From Cohaesibacter haloalkalitolerans (GTDB taxonomy: Bacteria; Pseudomonadota; Alphaproteobacteria; Rhizobiales; Cohaesibacteraceae), in assembly GCF_003574655.1 (NCBI RefSeq), contig NZ_QNUM01000013.1:1-64000 (forward strand): a stretch of 64,000 nucleotides of DNA. Direction: 5' to 3'. The position numbers were made by a program, and so were the translations under genes. The notes beneath the pieces were generated by a model, which was not told where the DNA came from, did no database searches, and saw only the letters and a list, made by a program, of their open reading frames with translations. This document shows positions 44,114 through 52,941 of the stretch, in pieces (position 1 is the first letter of the stretch; every line of letters begins with the position of its first letter).

Positions 44114-44869
44114 GTGAGAGTTAAGCGATTGTCCGAGAATTCCAATCCACTTGCCAAGAATGCAGCGGCCCCGCTTTACGAACAGCTCAAGTTCGCGATC
44201 AAGGAAATGATTTCCTCGCGTGCGCTGGGGCCGGGTGATGCCATTCCCACAGAAACGGAACTGTGCAAGCAATATGACGTCAGCCGCATCACCGTGCGCC
44301 GGGCGATCACGGAACTGGAAGCCGAAGGCGTTCTTGAGAAGCGGCATGGCAAGGGCACTTTCGTCACGCTGCCCAAGATGGAAACCAGCCTGCTCAATCT
44401 GGGGGGCTTTTCGGAGAGCTTTGCGTTGCGGCGCTATCGCGTCGAAAAGACGATACTCGAAATGAGCGAGGAAGCGGCGGACGAGGATCTTGGCGAAAGG
44501 CTTGGCATTGCGCCATTGGCAGCCGTGCTGCATATCAGCCGCCTGATCACGACCGACGGGACACCGATGACGATCGAAAGCTCCTATTTCTCGCTGGATC
44601 TGTTTCCCGGCTTGATGAATGAAATTCATGATGACACGTCGCTCTACAGCCTGTTGCAGACCAGATATGGTCGCGAGGTGAAACATGCCAAACGGGTTAT
44701 CAATTGCCGGGTGGCGACGCCGAAGGAATGTGGCATCTTCCGCTGTGCCAGCGGAGACATCATGTTCGAGGTTGAAAAGACGGTGTATGGCGAAGACCGG
44801 TCGGTGCCGTTGCAATATTCGAAGCTGCTGACGCCGAGTGCGCGGATGAATCTGGTTATCGAGATCTGA
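44114..44869 (+). CDS. GntR-family regulator (FrlR-like)
   Basis: About 251 residues, HutC subfamily. The winged helix spans residues about 20-87 (PLYEQLKFAIKEMISSRALG, PTETELCKQYDVSRITVRRA, GKGTFVTLP) and a UTRA effector domain follows (VLHISRLITTDGTPMTIESSY, QYSKLLTPSARMNLVIEI). No ATG lies before the domain: GTG 44114 or TTG 44129 are the possible starts, and neither has a clear ribosome-binding site. Divergent from frlB across about 270 bases, so it is the likely repressor of the frlB-frlD genes. Confidence 0.8.
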   Translation: MRVKRLSENSNPLAKNAAAPLYEQLKFAIKEMISSRALGPGDAIPTETELCKQYDVSRITVRRAITELEAEGVLEKRHGKGTFVTLPKMETSLLNLGGFSESFALRRYRVEKTILEMSEEAADEDLGERLGIAPLAAVLHISRLITTDGTPMTIESSYFSLDLFPGLMNEIHDDTSLYSLLQTRYGREVKHAKRVINCRVATPKECGIFRCASGDIMFEVEKTVYGEDRSVPLQYSKLLTPSARMNLVIEI

Positions 44870-45181
44870 CAAGCAGCCATGCTAACGGGGACGCGGAAGC
44901 GGACGGATGTCTGCTTTTGCGGTCGCGCATTTGCACCTGTGGCAGGTCTCTTGAAGCGGATCATTTCCGGTCCTGTCAATTTTTGATCTGATGTCTGTCC
45001 TGACCGCAATTCGGCAAGGCTTGCTGCCCGTCGCCCGACTGGTGCCTGCCGGATGTCCGGCAGAGCGCGCAGTGCGGGCTTCTTCTGCACCGGGCTTGCG
45101 GGCACCCGCTGCAGAAGGATCTCGTCGAAATGCAAAAAAGGTGGGATCTCCAGCCGGGGCCAGAGATCCCGAGGCTGCTGC
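44870..45181. other. Non-coding gap between frlR-like and hyuB genes
   Basis: A 312-base convergent region with no supportable gene. It contains a perfect palindrome with 8-bp arms, CTGCCGGA-tg-TCCGGCAG (45046-45063), and the hyuB terminator. The palindrome has no T-run on either side and may be a structural end for the GntR transcript. Confidence 0.5.
45134..45170 (-). terminator. Intrinsic terminator after hyuB
   Basis: On the minus strand, an 8-bp stem GGGATCTC/GAGATCCC (45163-45170 and 45143-45150) with a 12-base loop is followed by ACC and six T (45135-45140 on the plus strand as AAAAAA). It begins just after the hyuB stop. Confidence 0.8.
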
Positions 45182-46804
45182 TTATTCGGAGAAGCTGTAA
45201 ACCTGTTTTGCAAAGTCCGGGGTGATGCGGTCTTCGGCGATGTCCCGCTCGATGGCTTCCCTGGTGCGCTTGGACGGATCGCCATAGCCGCCACCACCCG
45301 GGGTGACGATCTCGACGATCTGGCCCGGCTTGAGATCAGCCATGCCCTTGAACTCGGTGCGACCGTCGCCAAAGTCGAGATGGGTCATCTGGCCAGCCTC
45401 GCCACCTTCCAGACCCCATGCGCAGGAACTGACGCGGGAGGCTTCGACCGAGAAGCGGCAGGGCCGTTCTACGCGATAAACGCGCCGAATGCCCATGCCG
45501 CCCCGGTACTGCCCACCACCGGCAGATCCGTCAACCAGCTCGTAGCGCAGAAGAGTGAGCGGGTATTCCAGCTCAAGTGCCTCTACGGGCAGGTTGGATG
45601 TGTTGGTCAGATGCACCTGAATACCGGACAGGCCGTCCTTGGACGGGCGGGCGCCGCCGCCACCGCCGATGGTTTCCAGATAGACCCAGATGGAGCCGTC
45701 TTCACGGATGCCATTGAAGATGGCGCCGGTGCAGCAGCCGTTGCCCGCTGCGGCAACCTTGCCCGGAATGGCCTTGGCGAGGGCACCCTGAATGATGTCG
45801 GCAACACGCTGGCAGGCGGCAATTCGGCCTTCAACGGCAGCAGGATGCTTGCAGTTGAGGATCGAGCCTTCTGGTGCGGTGACCGTCAGCGGACGGGCAA
45901 GACCGGCATTGGGAAGGATCGTCGGATCAACGACCGCCTTGACCGCATAGTAGCAGGAGGCCAGAAGCGAGGTGTAGATCATGTTGAGACCACTGCGGAC
46001 CTGCGGTGGGCCATCAAAGGCGAGGGTCATTTCGTCCCCGGTGACGGTGATGTCGACCGAGAATTCCATGCGCTCTTTCCACTGGTTGCTGTCGAAGATG
46101 TCCGAGAAGGAATAGGTTCCGTCCGGAATAGCGGCGATACCGGCGCGCATCTTGCGTTCGGCATAGTCCTGCAGCTCTTCGCCAGCGGCCAGAACCTTGT
46201 CCGTGCCGTATTTGGCGCAAAGGTCCTGCATGCGCTGGACGCAGAGGCGGTTGGCTGACATCTGGGCGCGCAGGTCGGAGATGCGTTCATGTGGCACCTG
46301 ACAGTTGAGCAGGAACAGGTTCTGGATGTCCTGCTGCAGCTCGCCTGCCTTGTAGAGGCGGACCGGCGGAATGCGGATGCCTTCCTGATAGATGTGCTCG
46401 TGGCCAAGGTCGGCGAAGTCGGAATGGTGAGCGGTATTGACCGCCCAGGCGATCAGCTTGCCGTCAACGAAGATCGGCTCGGCCATCACGATATCGGGCA
46501 GGTGGGTGGCGCCACCCTCATAGGCATCGTTGCCCATGAACACGTCACCGGGCTTGATGTCCGCAAGGTCGAAGCGCTTCATGATGTTCGGCAGGATGCC
46601 GATGAAGCTGCCCAGATGCATCGGGATATGCTCGGCCTGACACAGGGTGTTGCCCTTGTTGTCGAACAGGGCGGTCGAGCAGTCGCGACGTTCCTTGATG
46701 TTGGTCGAATAGGAGGCGCGAACGAGGGCTTCCCCCATCTCTTCCACGATGGAAGAGAGCGCGGAACCGATGACTTCTACGGTGATTGGATCGATCGTTG
46801 TCAT
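45182..46804 (-). CDS. Hydantoinase B/oxoprolinase family subunit
   Basis: A 540-residue subunit of the HyuB family. It starts MTTIDPITVEVIGSALSSIVEEMG and contains RDCSTALFD, GDVFMGNDAYEGGATHLPD, AWAVNTAHHSDFADLG and the glycine-rich VTPGGGGYGDP near the end, all typical. HyuA and HyuB together hydrolyse ATP to open lactam or imide rings (hydantoins, 5-oxoproline), or carboxylate ketones in acetone/acetophenone-type enzymes. Its start overlaps the hyuA stop by 4 bases. It is the last of four genes: SDR, FAD oxidoreductase, hyuA, hyuB. Confidence 0.88.
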   Translation of the reverse strand: MTTIDPITVEVIGSALSSIVEEMGEALVRASYSTNIKERRDCSTALFDNKGNTLCQAEHIPMHLGSFIGILPNIMKRFDLADIKPGDVFMGNDAYEGGATHLPDIVMAEPIFVDGKLIAWAVNTAHHSDFADLGHEHIYQEGIRIPPVRLYKAGELQQDIQNLFLLNCQVPHERISDLRAQMSANRLCVQRMQDLCAKYGTDKVLAAGEELQDYAERKMRAGIAAIPDGTYSFSDIFDSNQWKERMEFSVDITVTGDEMTLAFDGPPQVRSGLNMIYTSLLASCYYAVKAVVDPTILPNAGLARPLTVTAPEGSILNCKHPAAVEGRIAACQRVADIIQGALAKAIPGKVAAAGNGCCTGAIFNGIREDGSIWVYLETIGGGGGARPSKDGLSGIQVHLTNTSNLPVEALELEYPLTLLRYELVDGSAGGGQYRGGMGIRRVYRVERPCRFSVEASRVSSCAWGLEGGEAGQMTHLDFGDGRTEFKGMADLKPGQIVEIVTPGGGGYGDPSKRTREAIERDIAEDRITPDFAKQVYSFSE

Positions 46805-48855
46805 TGGGCGATCTCCACAATAAGGTTGAGATAGGCGTCCACGGTGGCGGTCATGTCGGGCAGGATGACGCTGGTCGTATCCATCTGCTCGATGATGGCC
46901 GGTCCGGAGATCTGGTTGCCATGTTTGAGGAGTTTGCGGTCATAAACCGGGCAGGTGACAAAATCGCCCTCCGATTTCATCCAGACACCCCGTTCATCAA
47001 TCTTGGCAGCATCTGGCGAGGTGCCTTCCTTTGGATAGGACTGGAGCTGGGCCTTCTTGACTTCACCAATGGCTTCTAGCCTCAGGGTGACAAGCTGGAT
47101 CTTTTCGCCTTTGGCGATGAAGCCAAAGCGCTGTTTGTGGACGGCTTCAAAGCCTTCTTCCAGCTTCTTGAAGGTGTCCAGAGTGATCGGTCCGGCGGGG
47201 ACTGTGACTGAAAGCTCGTAGTTCTGGCCTGCGTAGCGCATGTCTACGGTGCGGATTTCCTTGCGGCGGTCTTCCGGAATGTTGTCGGTTGCAAACCAGT
47301 CAAGGGCCTGAACAGACAGTTCCTCGAAGCCGGCTTCAACCGCAGCAAGCGATTCTTCGGTCAGTTCGGTGAGGCGGGAGATGGCGAAGTCGGCGCGCAG
47401 ATCGGTCAGCAGCAGGCCAAGAGCGCAAAGGGCACCCGGCGTCAGCGGAATGATCATGCGGGAGATGTCGAGCTCATGGGCAAGACGGGCCGCGTGAAGC
47501 GGTCCGGCACCGCCAAAGGCCATCAGGGTATAATCGCGCGGGTCATGACCACGCTGCACGGAAATCACGCGAATGGCCTTGGCCATGTTGGCGGTGACCA
47601 CCTGCAGGATGCCGTCTGCGGTTTCCATGACGCCGAGGCCGAGCTGGTCGGCAAGGCGCTGCACGGCTGCAAGGGCCAGATCGCGGCGGACCTTCATGCG
47701 GCCGCCAAGGATCTCGACAGGATTGAGGGTCTGCAGCACGATGTTGGCGTCGGTGACCGTCGGTTCTTCGTTGCCATTGCCATAGCAGACTGGGCCGGGG
47801 TAGGCGCCAGCGGAACGCGGGCCGACCTTCAGCAGGCCGCCGCTGTCGACATGGGCGATGGAGCCGCCACCGGCACCCACGGTGTGAATGTCGAGCATCG
47901 GTGCCTTGATCGGATAGCCATGGACATCGGCTTCACCGGTCAGGTTGCAGATGCCGTTCTGCAGCAGGGCAACGTCGGAGGAGGTGCCGCCCACGTCGAA
48001 GGTAATGATATTGGGGAAGCCAGCCATCTTGCCGATTTCCTGCGCGGCAACTACGCCGGTTGACGGACCGGAGAGCACGGTGCGAACCGGAAGGTTGGCT
48101 GCTGCGTCAAAACCGATCACGCCGCCGTTGGACTGTGTGAGCTGCGGAGCGACCTTGAGCCCGACCTCATCCAGACGCTCGCGCAGCTTCTGGATATAGC
48201 GCTTCATGACCGGGCCGAGATAGGCGTTGACAACAGTGGTCGAGAGCCGTTCGAACTCGCGGAATTCAGGGGCGACTTCATGGCTGGTGGAGACGAAGAC
48301 GTCCGGCAGCATTTCCGAGACGACCTTCTTGGCCAGCGCTTCATGCTCGGTGTTGAGGAAGCCATAGAGGAAGCAGATGGCGACGGACTTGACGTCCTGT
48401 TCACCCAGCAGTTGGACTTCCTTTTTCAGGGCCTCGACATCGAGCGGCAGGTCGACGGTGCCGTCTGATTTCAGACGCTCGGGAACCTGACGGCGCAGGT
48501 CGCGGGTGACGAGCTGCTCGGGCTTGTCGACATTCATGTCATAGAGGCTCGGGCGCTTCTGGCGGCCCAGTTCCAGCAGATCACGGAAGCCGTCGGAAAT
48601 CAGCAGGCCGGTCTTGACGCCGCGCAGCTCGATCAGTGCGTTGGTGGCAACGGTCGTTCCATGGCCCAGAAAGCCGAGATCGCCAGCTGTTGCATCCACC
48701 TGCTCCAAACCTTCCACGACGCCTTGTGCAATGGCGCGGGAGGGATCATCGGGAGAGGATGACAGCTTCCAGATTTCCAGTCGTCCGGTTTCTTCTTCAA
48801 ACAAGCAGATGTCGGTGAAGGTGCCACCAGAATCCACTCCAATTCTCCAAACCAT
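46801..48855 (-). CDS. Hydantoinase/oxoprolinase family subunit A (ATP-binding)
   Basis: A 684-residue HyuA-type protein with an ASKHA fold. IGVDSGGTFTDICLF at the N-terminus is the ATP-phosphate loop, GHGTTVATNALIELRGVKTGLL is family-typical, and TFDVGGTSSDVALL and GGAGPLHAARLA are further conserved elements. Length fits the 5-oxoprolinase alpha/hydantoinase A group. It is 23 bases after the FAD oxidoreductase gene and overlaps hyuB. The precise ring substrate is not deducible; the neighbouring oxidoreductases suggest it acts on an oxidised nitrogen compound. Confidence 0.9.
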   Translation of the reverse strand: MVWRIGVDSGGTFTDICLFEEETGRLEIWKLSSSPDDPSRAIAQGVVEGLEQVDATAGDLGFLGHGTTVATNALIELRGVKTGLLISDGFRDLLELGRQKRPSLYDMNVDKPEQLVTRDLRRQVPERLKSDGTVDLPLDVEALKKEVQLLGEQDVKSVAICFLYGFLNTEHEALAKKVVSEMLPDVFVSTSHEVAPEFREFERLSTTVVNAYLGPVMKRYIQKLRERLDEVGLKVAPQLTQSNGGVIGFDAAANLPVRTVLSGPSTGVVAAQEIGKMAGFPNIITFDVGGTSSDVALLQNGICNLTGEADVHGYPIKAPMLDIHTVGAGGGSIAHVDSGGLLKVGPRSAGAYPGPVCYGNGNEEPTVTDANIVLQTLNPVEILGGRMKVRRDLALAAVQRLADQLGLGVMETADGILQVVTANMAKAIRVISVQRGHDPRDYTLMAFGGAGPLHAARLAHELDISRMIIPLTPGALCALGLLLTDLRADFAISRLTELTEESLAAVEAGFEELSVQALDWFATDNIPEDRRKEIRTVDMRYAGQNYELSVTVPAGPITLDTFKKLEEGFEAVHKQRFGFIAKGEKIQLVTLRLEAIGEVKKAQLQSYPKEGTSPDAAKIDERGVWMKSEGDFVTCPVYDRKLLKHGNQISGPAIIEQMDTTSVILPDMTATVDAYLNLIVEIAQ

Positions 48856-48878
48856 TGTATTCTCTCTCTTATATGGAA

Positions 48879-50210
48879 CTATGCTGCCTCTTGCAGCTTT
48901 GGTGATTGGGTTTTGCCAAACCGGTCGAAACGGAACGGTTTGGGATCCACCGCTGGTTTTACGCCCCTTACGATCTCGGCAATCAGTTCCCCGGCGCCGG
49001 GGCCTATGCCGAAGCCGTGGCCGGAGAAGCCGGATGCAATGTGCAGGCCGGGAACCTGCTCGATGGGGCCAATGGCGGGGACGGCGTCGGGGGTCGTGTC
49101 GATGATGCCTGCCCAGTTATGTGTGATGCGGGCCGGGGCAAAATTCGGGAAAGCCGTTCTGAGGGTCGCAAGGGCGCGGATGTTGAAGGGCATATGCGGC
49201 GCCGGGTCGAGAATGCGCATCTTCTCGAAAGGCGTTTCCTCATTGAGCGACCAGGAACGGGGCACCTTGAGTTCCGAGAAGAACAGGCCGGTCAGGCGCA
49301 CGTTCAACTCCCGCCAGCTCTTCATGAGGACGGGCAGATAATCAAGGAACAGGCGGAAATGATCCGGCGTCAGCGGTGCGATATTGTAGTTTCTCAAGGC
49401 AACATAGAAGGCGCCGTCCAGTGTTTCGCGGAAGGCGAAGTCGCCGCCGCCAACAGGCATGGTCGGCACGTTGGCAACATCCTCGACGCGGGCGGCGGTG
49501 CCCAGCACCTTCAGCTGCGGGAAGTTGAGGCCCATGTTGCCAAGGAACAGGCGGCTCCATGCTCCGGCGGCGACAATGGTAGCGGAGGTTCTGATCGTTC
49601 CATGCTCGGTGACAACCGACGAGACCCGGCCAGCCGTGGTCTCGATGCCGCGCACGGCACAGTGTTCAAGAAAAGTTGCGCCGAGTTTCTGGGCGGCTCT
49701 GGCGATGGCCGGTGCGGCCTTGCCCGGTTCGGCACGACCGTCATCGGCGGTATAGAGCCCCATCCGGAAACGCGGGGCGATGCCGGGAAGAAGTGCCTCA
49801 AGCTCGGCTGGACCAAGAACGCGGCTGTTGAGATTGGCTGCCTTGCCGATCTTGCTCCAGTCGGTCAGTTCCCTTTCCTCGGCGCGGGTGCGGGCGACAT
49901 AGGTGATACCGGTCTCACGAAAGCCCGTGTCAATGCCGTATTTGGCATCCAAATGCCGCCACAGCGTGAGTGACCGCATGGTAAGGGGCAGTTCGGCCTG
50001 ATCGCGGCCCATCTGGCGCACCCAGCCCCAGTTGCGGCTCGACTGTTCTGCGCCAACCAGCCCTTTTTCGCAGACAACCACCTTCAGCCCTGCTTCGGCA
50101 AGGTTGAGGGCTGCTGATACCCCGGCAATGCCCGCGCCGATGATGACCACGTCGGCGCTCTTTGGCTGGAGGGTGTCGGCGGTGATGCGTTCTAAAAGGG
50201 GGACTGGCAT
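48879..50210 (-). CDS. FAD-dependent oxidoreductase (DAO family)
   Basis: A 443-residue flavoprotein. VVIIGAGIAGVSAALNLAEAG near residue 20 is the FAD-binding Rossmann motif, and SSRNWGWVRQMGRD and WAGIIDTTPDAVPAIGPIEQVPGL with GFSGHGFGIGPGAGEL at the C-terminus define the D-amino acid oxidase-like family (sarcosine, glycine, gamma-glutamylputrescine oxidases). The start at 50210 follows GAGGAAA on the minus strand; a longer frame to 50306 overlaps the SDR gene. It probably oxidises a secondary or primary amine of the compound handled by HyuAB and the TRAP importer. Confidence 0.87.
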   Translation of the reverse strand: MPVPLLERITADTLQPKSADVVIIGAGIAGVSAALNLAEAGLKVVVCEKGLVGAEQSSRNWGWVRQMGRDQAELPLTMRSLTLWRHLDAKYGIDTGFRETGITYVARTRAEERELTDWSKIGKAANLNSRVLGPAELEALLPGIAPRFRMGLYTADDGRAEPGKAAPAIARAAQKLGATFLEHCAVRGIETTAGRVSSVVTEHGTIRTSATIVAAGAWSRLFLGNMGLNFPQLKVLGTAARVEDVANVPTMPVGGGDFAFRETLDGAFYVALRNYNIAPLTPDHFRLFLDYLPVLMKSWRELNVRLTGLFFSELKVPRSWSLNEETPFEKMRILDPAPHMPFNIRALATLRTAFPNFAPARITHNWAGIIDTTPDAVPAIGPIEQVPGLHIASGFSGHGFGIGPGAGELIAEIVRGVKPAVDPKPFRFDRFGKTQSPKLQEAA

Positions 50211-50223
50211 GATCGTTTCCTCG

Positions 50224-50937
50224 CTAAAGCATGTCTTCCAGTCGACAATTGACAAGCATTTCAGCCATTGCCGCGTTGTTGGGAAGCTCGATTGCCGTGC
50301 GAACAAGGTGGGCGATGGTCTCCGGCTGGGTCATTTCTTCGGGGGTGACCTTGGAGGTGTAGGCACTCATGTCGGTGTGGACGAAGCCGGGACAGATTGC
50401 CGTCGTGCGTATCCCCTGATCCCAGGTGGCATGTCGGGTGGTGTGGGTCAGTCCCATGGCTGCGAATTTTGACAGGTTGTAGCCAACGAATGCGTTGCGC
50501 ACCCGCTTGCCAGACAGGGAGACGATATTGATGATACGCCCGTGTCCTGTCTTTGCGAGGTGAGGTATGCACAGTCTGGTCAGCCGCAGCGGAGCCTTGA
50601 CATTGACTGTCAGAAGCTCATCCAGCGCCTCTTCGTCATCATCCATGAGGCTGACCTGATTGCCATTGCCGGCATTGTTGACCAGAGCATCGATGCGACC
50701 GAAGTGGTTCACTGCAGAAGCGACCCATTCTTTGGTGCTCTCTTTGTCAAATGCGTCAAATCTACCAAAATGCATCGTCGAATCTGGCTTGCCGTGAACT
50801 TTTTCGAGCATGCCGACATCGCGAGCGCCCAAGGACACGCAATAGCCGTGCGACCGTAGATTGCGCGCAATTTCTGCGCCTATCCCTCGGTTTGCGCCGC
50901 TGATCAGAGCAATTCTGGCCTTTTTATCGCTGCTCAT
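50224..50937 (-). CDS. Short-chain dehydrogenase/reductase
   Basis: A 237-residue classical SDR. ISGANRGIG at the N-terminus binds the cofactor, NNAGNGN follows, and the catalytic Ser (IVSLSGK) and YNLSK are present. The C-terminal part PGFVHTDM is usual. The start at 50937 is chosen by homology with GAGGCG upstream on the minus strand; the frame extends to 51093 without SDR-like sequence. It is first in the four-gene unit and divergent from the TRAP genes. The substrate is unknown; the nearest groups act on 3-hydroxy acids and similar alcohols. Confidence 0.87.
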   Translation of the reverse strand: MSSDKKARIALISGANRGIGAEIARNLRSHGYCVSLGARDVGMLEKVHGKPDSTMHFGRFDAFDKESTKEWVASAVNHFGRIDALVNNAGNGNQVSLMDDDEEALDELLTVNVKAPLRLTRLCIPHLAKTGHGRIINIVSLSGKRVRNAFVGYNLSKFAAMGLTHTTRHATWDQGIRTTAICPGFVHTDMSAYTSKVTPEEMTQPETIAHLVRTAIELPNNAAMAEMLVNCRLEDML

Positions 50938-51247
50938 CGGTGTCACGCCTCGTGATGGAATTGGTAATCGTTGGAAGGATATATCCAGAAAGCTTGCGCA
51001 GTAAACCGAAATTCTATCATTTTCTATCGTAACCCACCGCGAAAACGAGCAAACGCTGCGTGTTTTTTGAGCATTTGGAGATATTTTTAGCAATTAGTCG
51101 GATTTTGGTACCGGTGTCTATTCGACGTCTTGACAATATTTGGAATTTTATGGCTGCATGTGGGAGAAATGGGAAGACACCTTTCATTTTGCTCTTAACA
51201 GAGAGCCAGAAGCGGAACCACTGGGCGAATGCCGATTGGAGGATTAC
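50938..51247. promoter_or_regulatory. Divergent promoter region, SDR and dctP
   Basis: A 310-base AT-rich region that must hold both promoters. It has a direct repeat TTCTATC at 51012-51018 and 51022-51028 (10-base period), and TTGACA at 51130-51135 without a well-spaced -10. No operator is clear. The dctP frame is open back to 51140, but the Tat signal defines its start at 51248. Confidence 0.4.
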
Positions 51248-52261
51248 ATGACGATTTCAAGGCGCGACCTTCTTAAATATTCAACCATTCTTGGTGCTGC
51301 CACACTGGTTGGCACCCCCGCCTTTTCTGCTGGCGTGAAATGGGATCTGGCTGACGAATATGGCAGTCAGTCTCTGACCGGTCAGGCCTGCAAATTCTTT
51401 ATCGATGAACTGAAGAAGAAAGTTGGCGATGCCCTGCAGATCACCTATCAGGGTGGCGGGGCGCTCGGGTACAAGTCGGCTGACCATTTCGACGCTGTTG
51501 AAGACGGAGCTGTGCAGATCGCCATCACGCTGATGACCCAGTTGGGCGGCATCGATCCGCTGTTCAACCTGACGTCTCTTCCTTTCATGGCCCGCTCCCC
51601 CGAAGAAGCCATGCTGCTCTGGAAGACCGCGAAACCTGAATATTCCAAGATTTTTGAAGATCACGACATGAAGCTGCTGTGGGCGATGCCAAACGCTCCG
51701 TCGGGCATTCATGCCAAGATGCCGATCACTTCCGTCGAGGCCATCAAAGGCCTGCGAATCCGCACCTATGACGTCAACGGCACCCAGACGCTGGTGAACG
51801 CCGGTGCGTCTCCGTTGCAGATCGCATGGGGCGACCTCATTCCGCAGTTGTCGACCGGCGGTATCGATGCCGTGCTGACCTCTGCCGATGGTGGCATGCA
51901 GCTTTCCATCTGGGACTATGTTTCCGACTTCACCGAGATCAACTATGCCATGGGCCTGTTCGTCTGCCACGTCAACAAGCCGGCCTTCGATGCCCTGCCA
52001 GCCGACGTACAGGCCGCCATCATGGACATCTGCGATGCCTGCGACGCCTATGCATGGAAGATCGTCGTTGAGTCCATCGAGAAATCCTACAAGGTCATGA
52101 GCGAGCATGGCATGACCATCACCCATGACGATGATGTGCCGGATGAAGTCTTCAAGCTGCTTCAGGATGCGGGCAAGAAAGTGCGTGACGAGTGGCTTGC
52201 CCAGGCTGGAGAAAAAGGAGAGACGGTTCTCAAAGCCTTTGAAGCACAGAAATCTAGCTAA
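51248..52261 (+). CDS. TRAP transporter substrate-binding protein (DctP family)
   Basis: A 337-residue periplasmic protein with a Tat-type signal: SRRDLLKYSTILGAATLVG at residues 4-22, cleavage near PAFSAG. Mature parts include FFIDELKKKVGDALQI, GGGALGYKSADHFDAVEDGAVQI, LRIRTYDVNGTQTLVNAGASP and GGIDAVLTSADGG, all DctP-like, with the conserved Arg of IRTYD that binds a carboxylate. GGAGGA at 51238-51243 precedes the ATG. A terminator-like hairpin sits between it and the permease genes. It captures an organic-acid-type ligand, probably the substrate of the adjacent HyuAB pathway. Confidence 0.88.
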   Translation: MTISRRDLLKYSTILGAATLVGTPAFSAGVKWDLADEYGSQSLTGQACKFFIDELKKKVGDALQITYQGGGALGYKSADHFDAVEDGAVQIAITLMTQLGGIDPLFNLTSLPFMARSPEEAMLLWKTAKPEYSKIFEDHDMKLLWAMPNAPSGIHAKMPITSVEAIKGLRIRTYDVNGTQTLVNAGASPLQIAWGDLIPQLSTGGIDAVLTSADGGMQLSIWDYVSDFTEINYAMGLFVCHVNKPAFDALPADVQAAIMDICDACDAYAWKIVVESIEKSYKVMSEHGMTITHDDDVPDEVFKLLQDAGKKVRDEWLAQAGEKGETVLKAFEAQKSS

Positions 52262-52267
52262 TATGAT

Positions 52268-52305
52268 GTCCGGTGCCTGATTGATTTCAGGTGCCGGACT
52301 TTTTT
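52268..52305 (+). terminator. Terminator/attenuator between dctP and dctQ-dctM
   Basis: A 13-bp stem between 52268-52280 and 52287-52299 (two G-T pairs, 6-base loop) is followed by TTTTTT at 52300-52305. Its place inside the operon suggests partial termination, keeping the binding protein in excess over the permease. Confidence 0.85.
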
Positions 52306-52319
52306 AAGGTCACGACTCT

Positions 52320-52922
52320 ATGTCAACGAAAACTGGGTTTGGGTCATCGGAAGATGAGGTTGCTTCCGAAGAGTCTCCGTTCAAATTTCCCTCTCATCCC
52401 GATGATCCGGCATGGCTGGCTTTCATCAGCCGGATTTCGAGCGCGCTCAATCTGCTGTGCGCTGTGATCTCTGCCGTTCTCATTGCCTTGATGACGCTGC
52501 TGATCATTGTCGAGATCTGTTTGCGCTTTTTCTCGCTTTCGACCTTCATGGCTGACACGCTGGTCGGATACGGGGTGGCGGCAACGACCTTTCTGGCGGC
52601 GGCCTGGGCACTGGAACATGGCGCCATGATCCGTGTAACGGCGTTGACCGGTGTTCTGCCATCCTTTGGCAAGTGGATTGCTGAAGTGTTCTGTCTGGTT
52701 GCGACCGAAGCCATTCTGCTGTTTCTGGTTCAATATCAGTGGAACACCGTCTTCAAATACTGGGCGCGTGGCACGGTCGGCCAGCACTATATCAAGATCC
52801 CACTCTGGATTCCGGAAAGCTTTTTTCTCATCGGTCTGGTCCTGCTTGCCTTGCAGGTGCTCGTGAGGCTGCTGCGCCTGTTCGCGGTAGGGCACACGTC
52901 CGAGCGTTCGCTCAAAATCTGA
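52320..52922 (+). CDS. TRAP transporter small permease (DctQ family)
   Basis: A 200-residue membrane protein with four predicted hydrophobic helices: LNLLCAVISAVLIALMTLLIIVEIC, TFLAAAWALEHGAMIR region, VFCLVATEAILLFLVQY and FFLIGLVLLALQVLVRLL. This is the DctQ topology. The N-terminal 30 residues are polar and extend further than average. It supports DctM in sodium-driven uptake. It is 58 bases after the dctP stop, beyond the attenuator, and 19 bases before dctM. Confidence 0.88.
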   Translation: MSTKTGFGSSEDEVASEESPFKFPSHPDDPAWLAFISRISSALNLLCAVISAVLIALMTLLIIVEICLRFFSLSTFMADTLVGYGVAATTFLAAAWALEHGAMIRVTALTGVLPSFGKWIAEVFCLVATEAILLFLVQYQWNTVFKYWARGTVGQHYIKIPLWIPESFFLIGLVLLALQVLVRLLRLFAVGHTSERSLKI

Positions 52923-52941
52923 GTGGTGAAAGGGTAAAATA

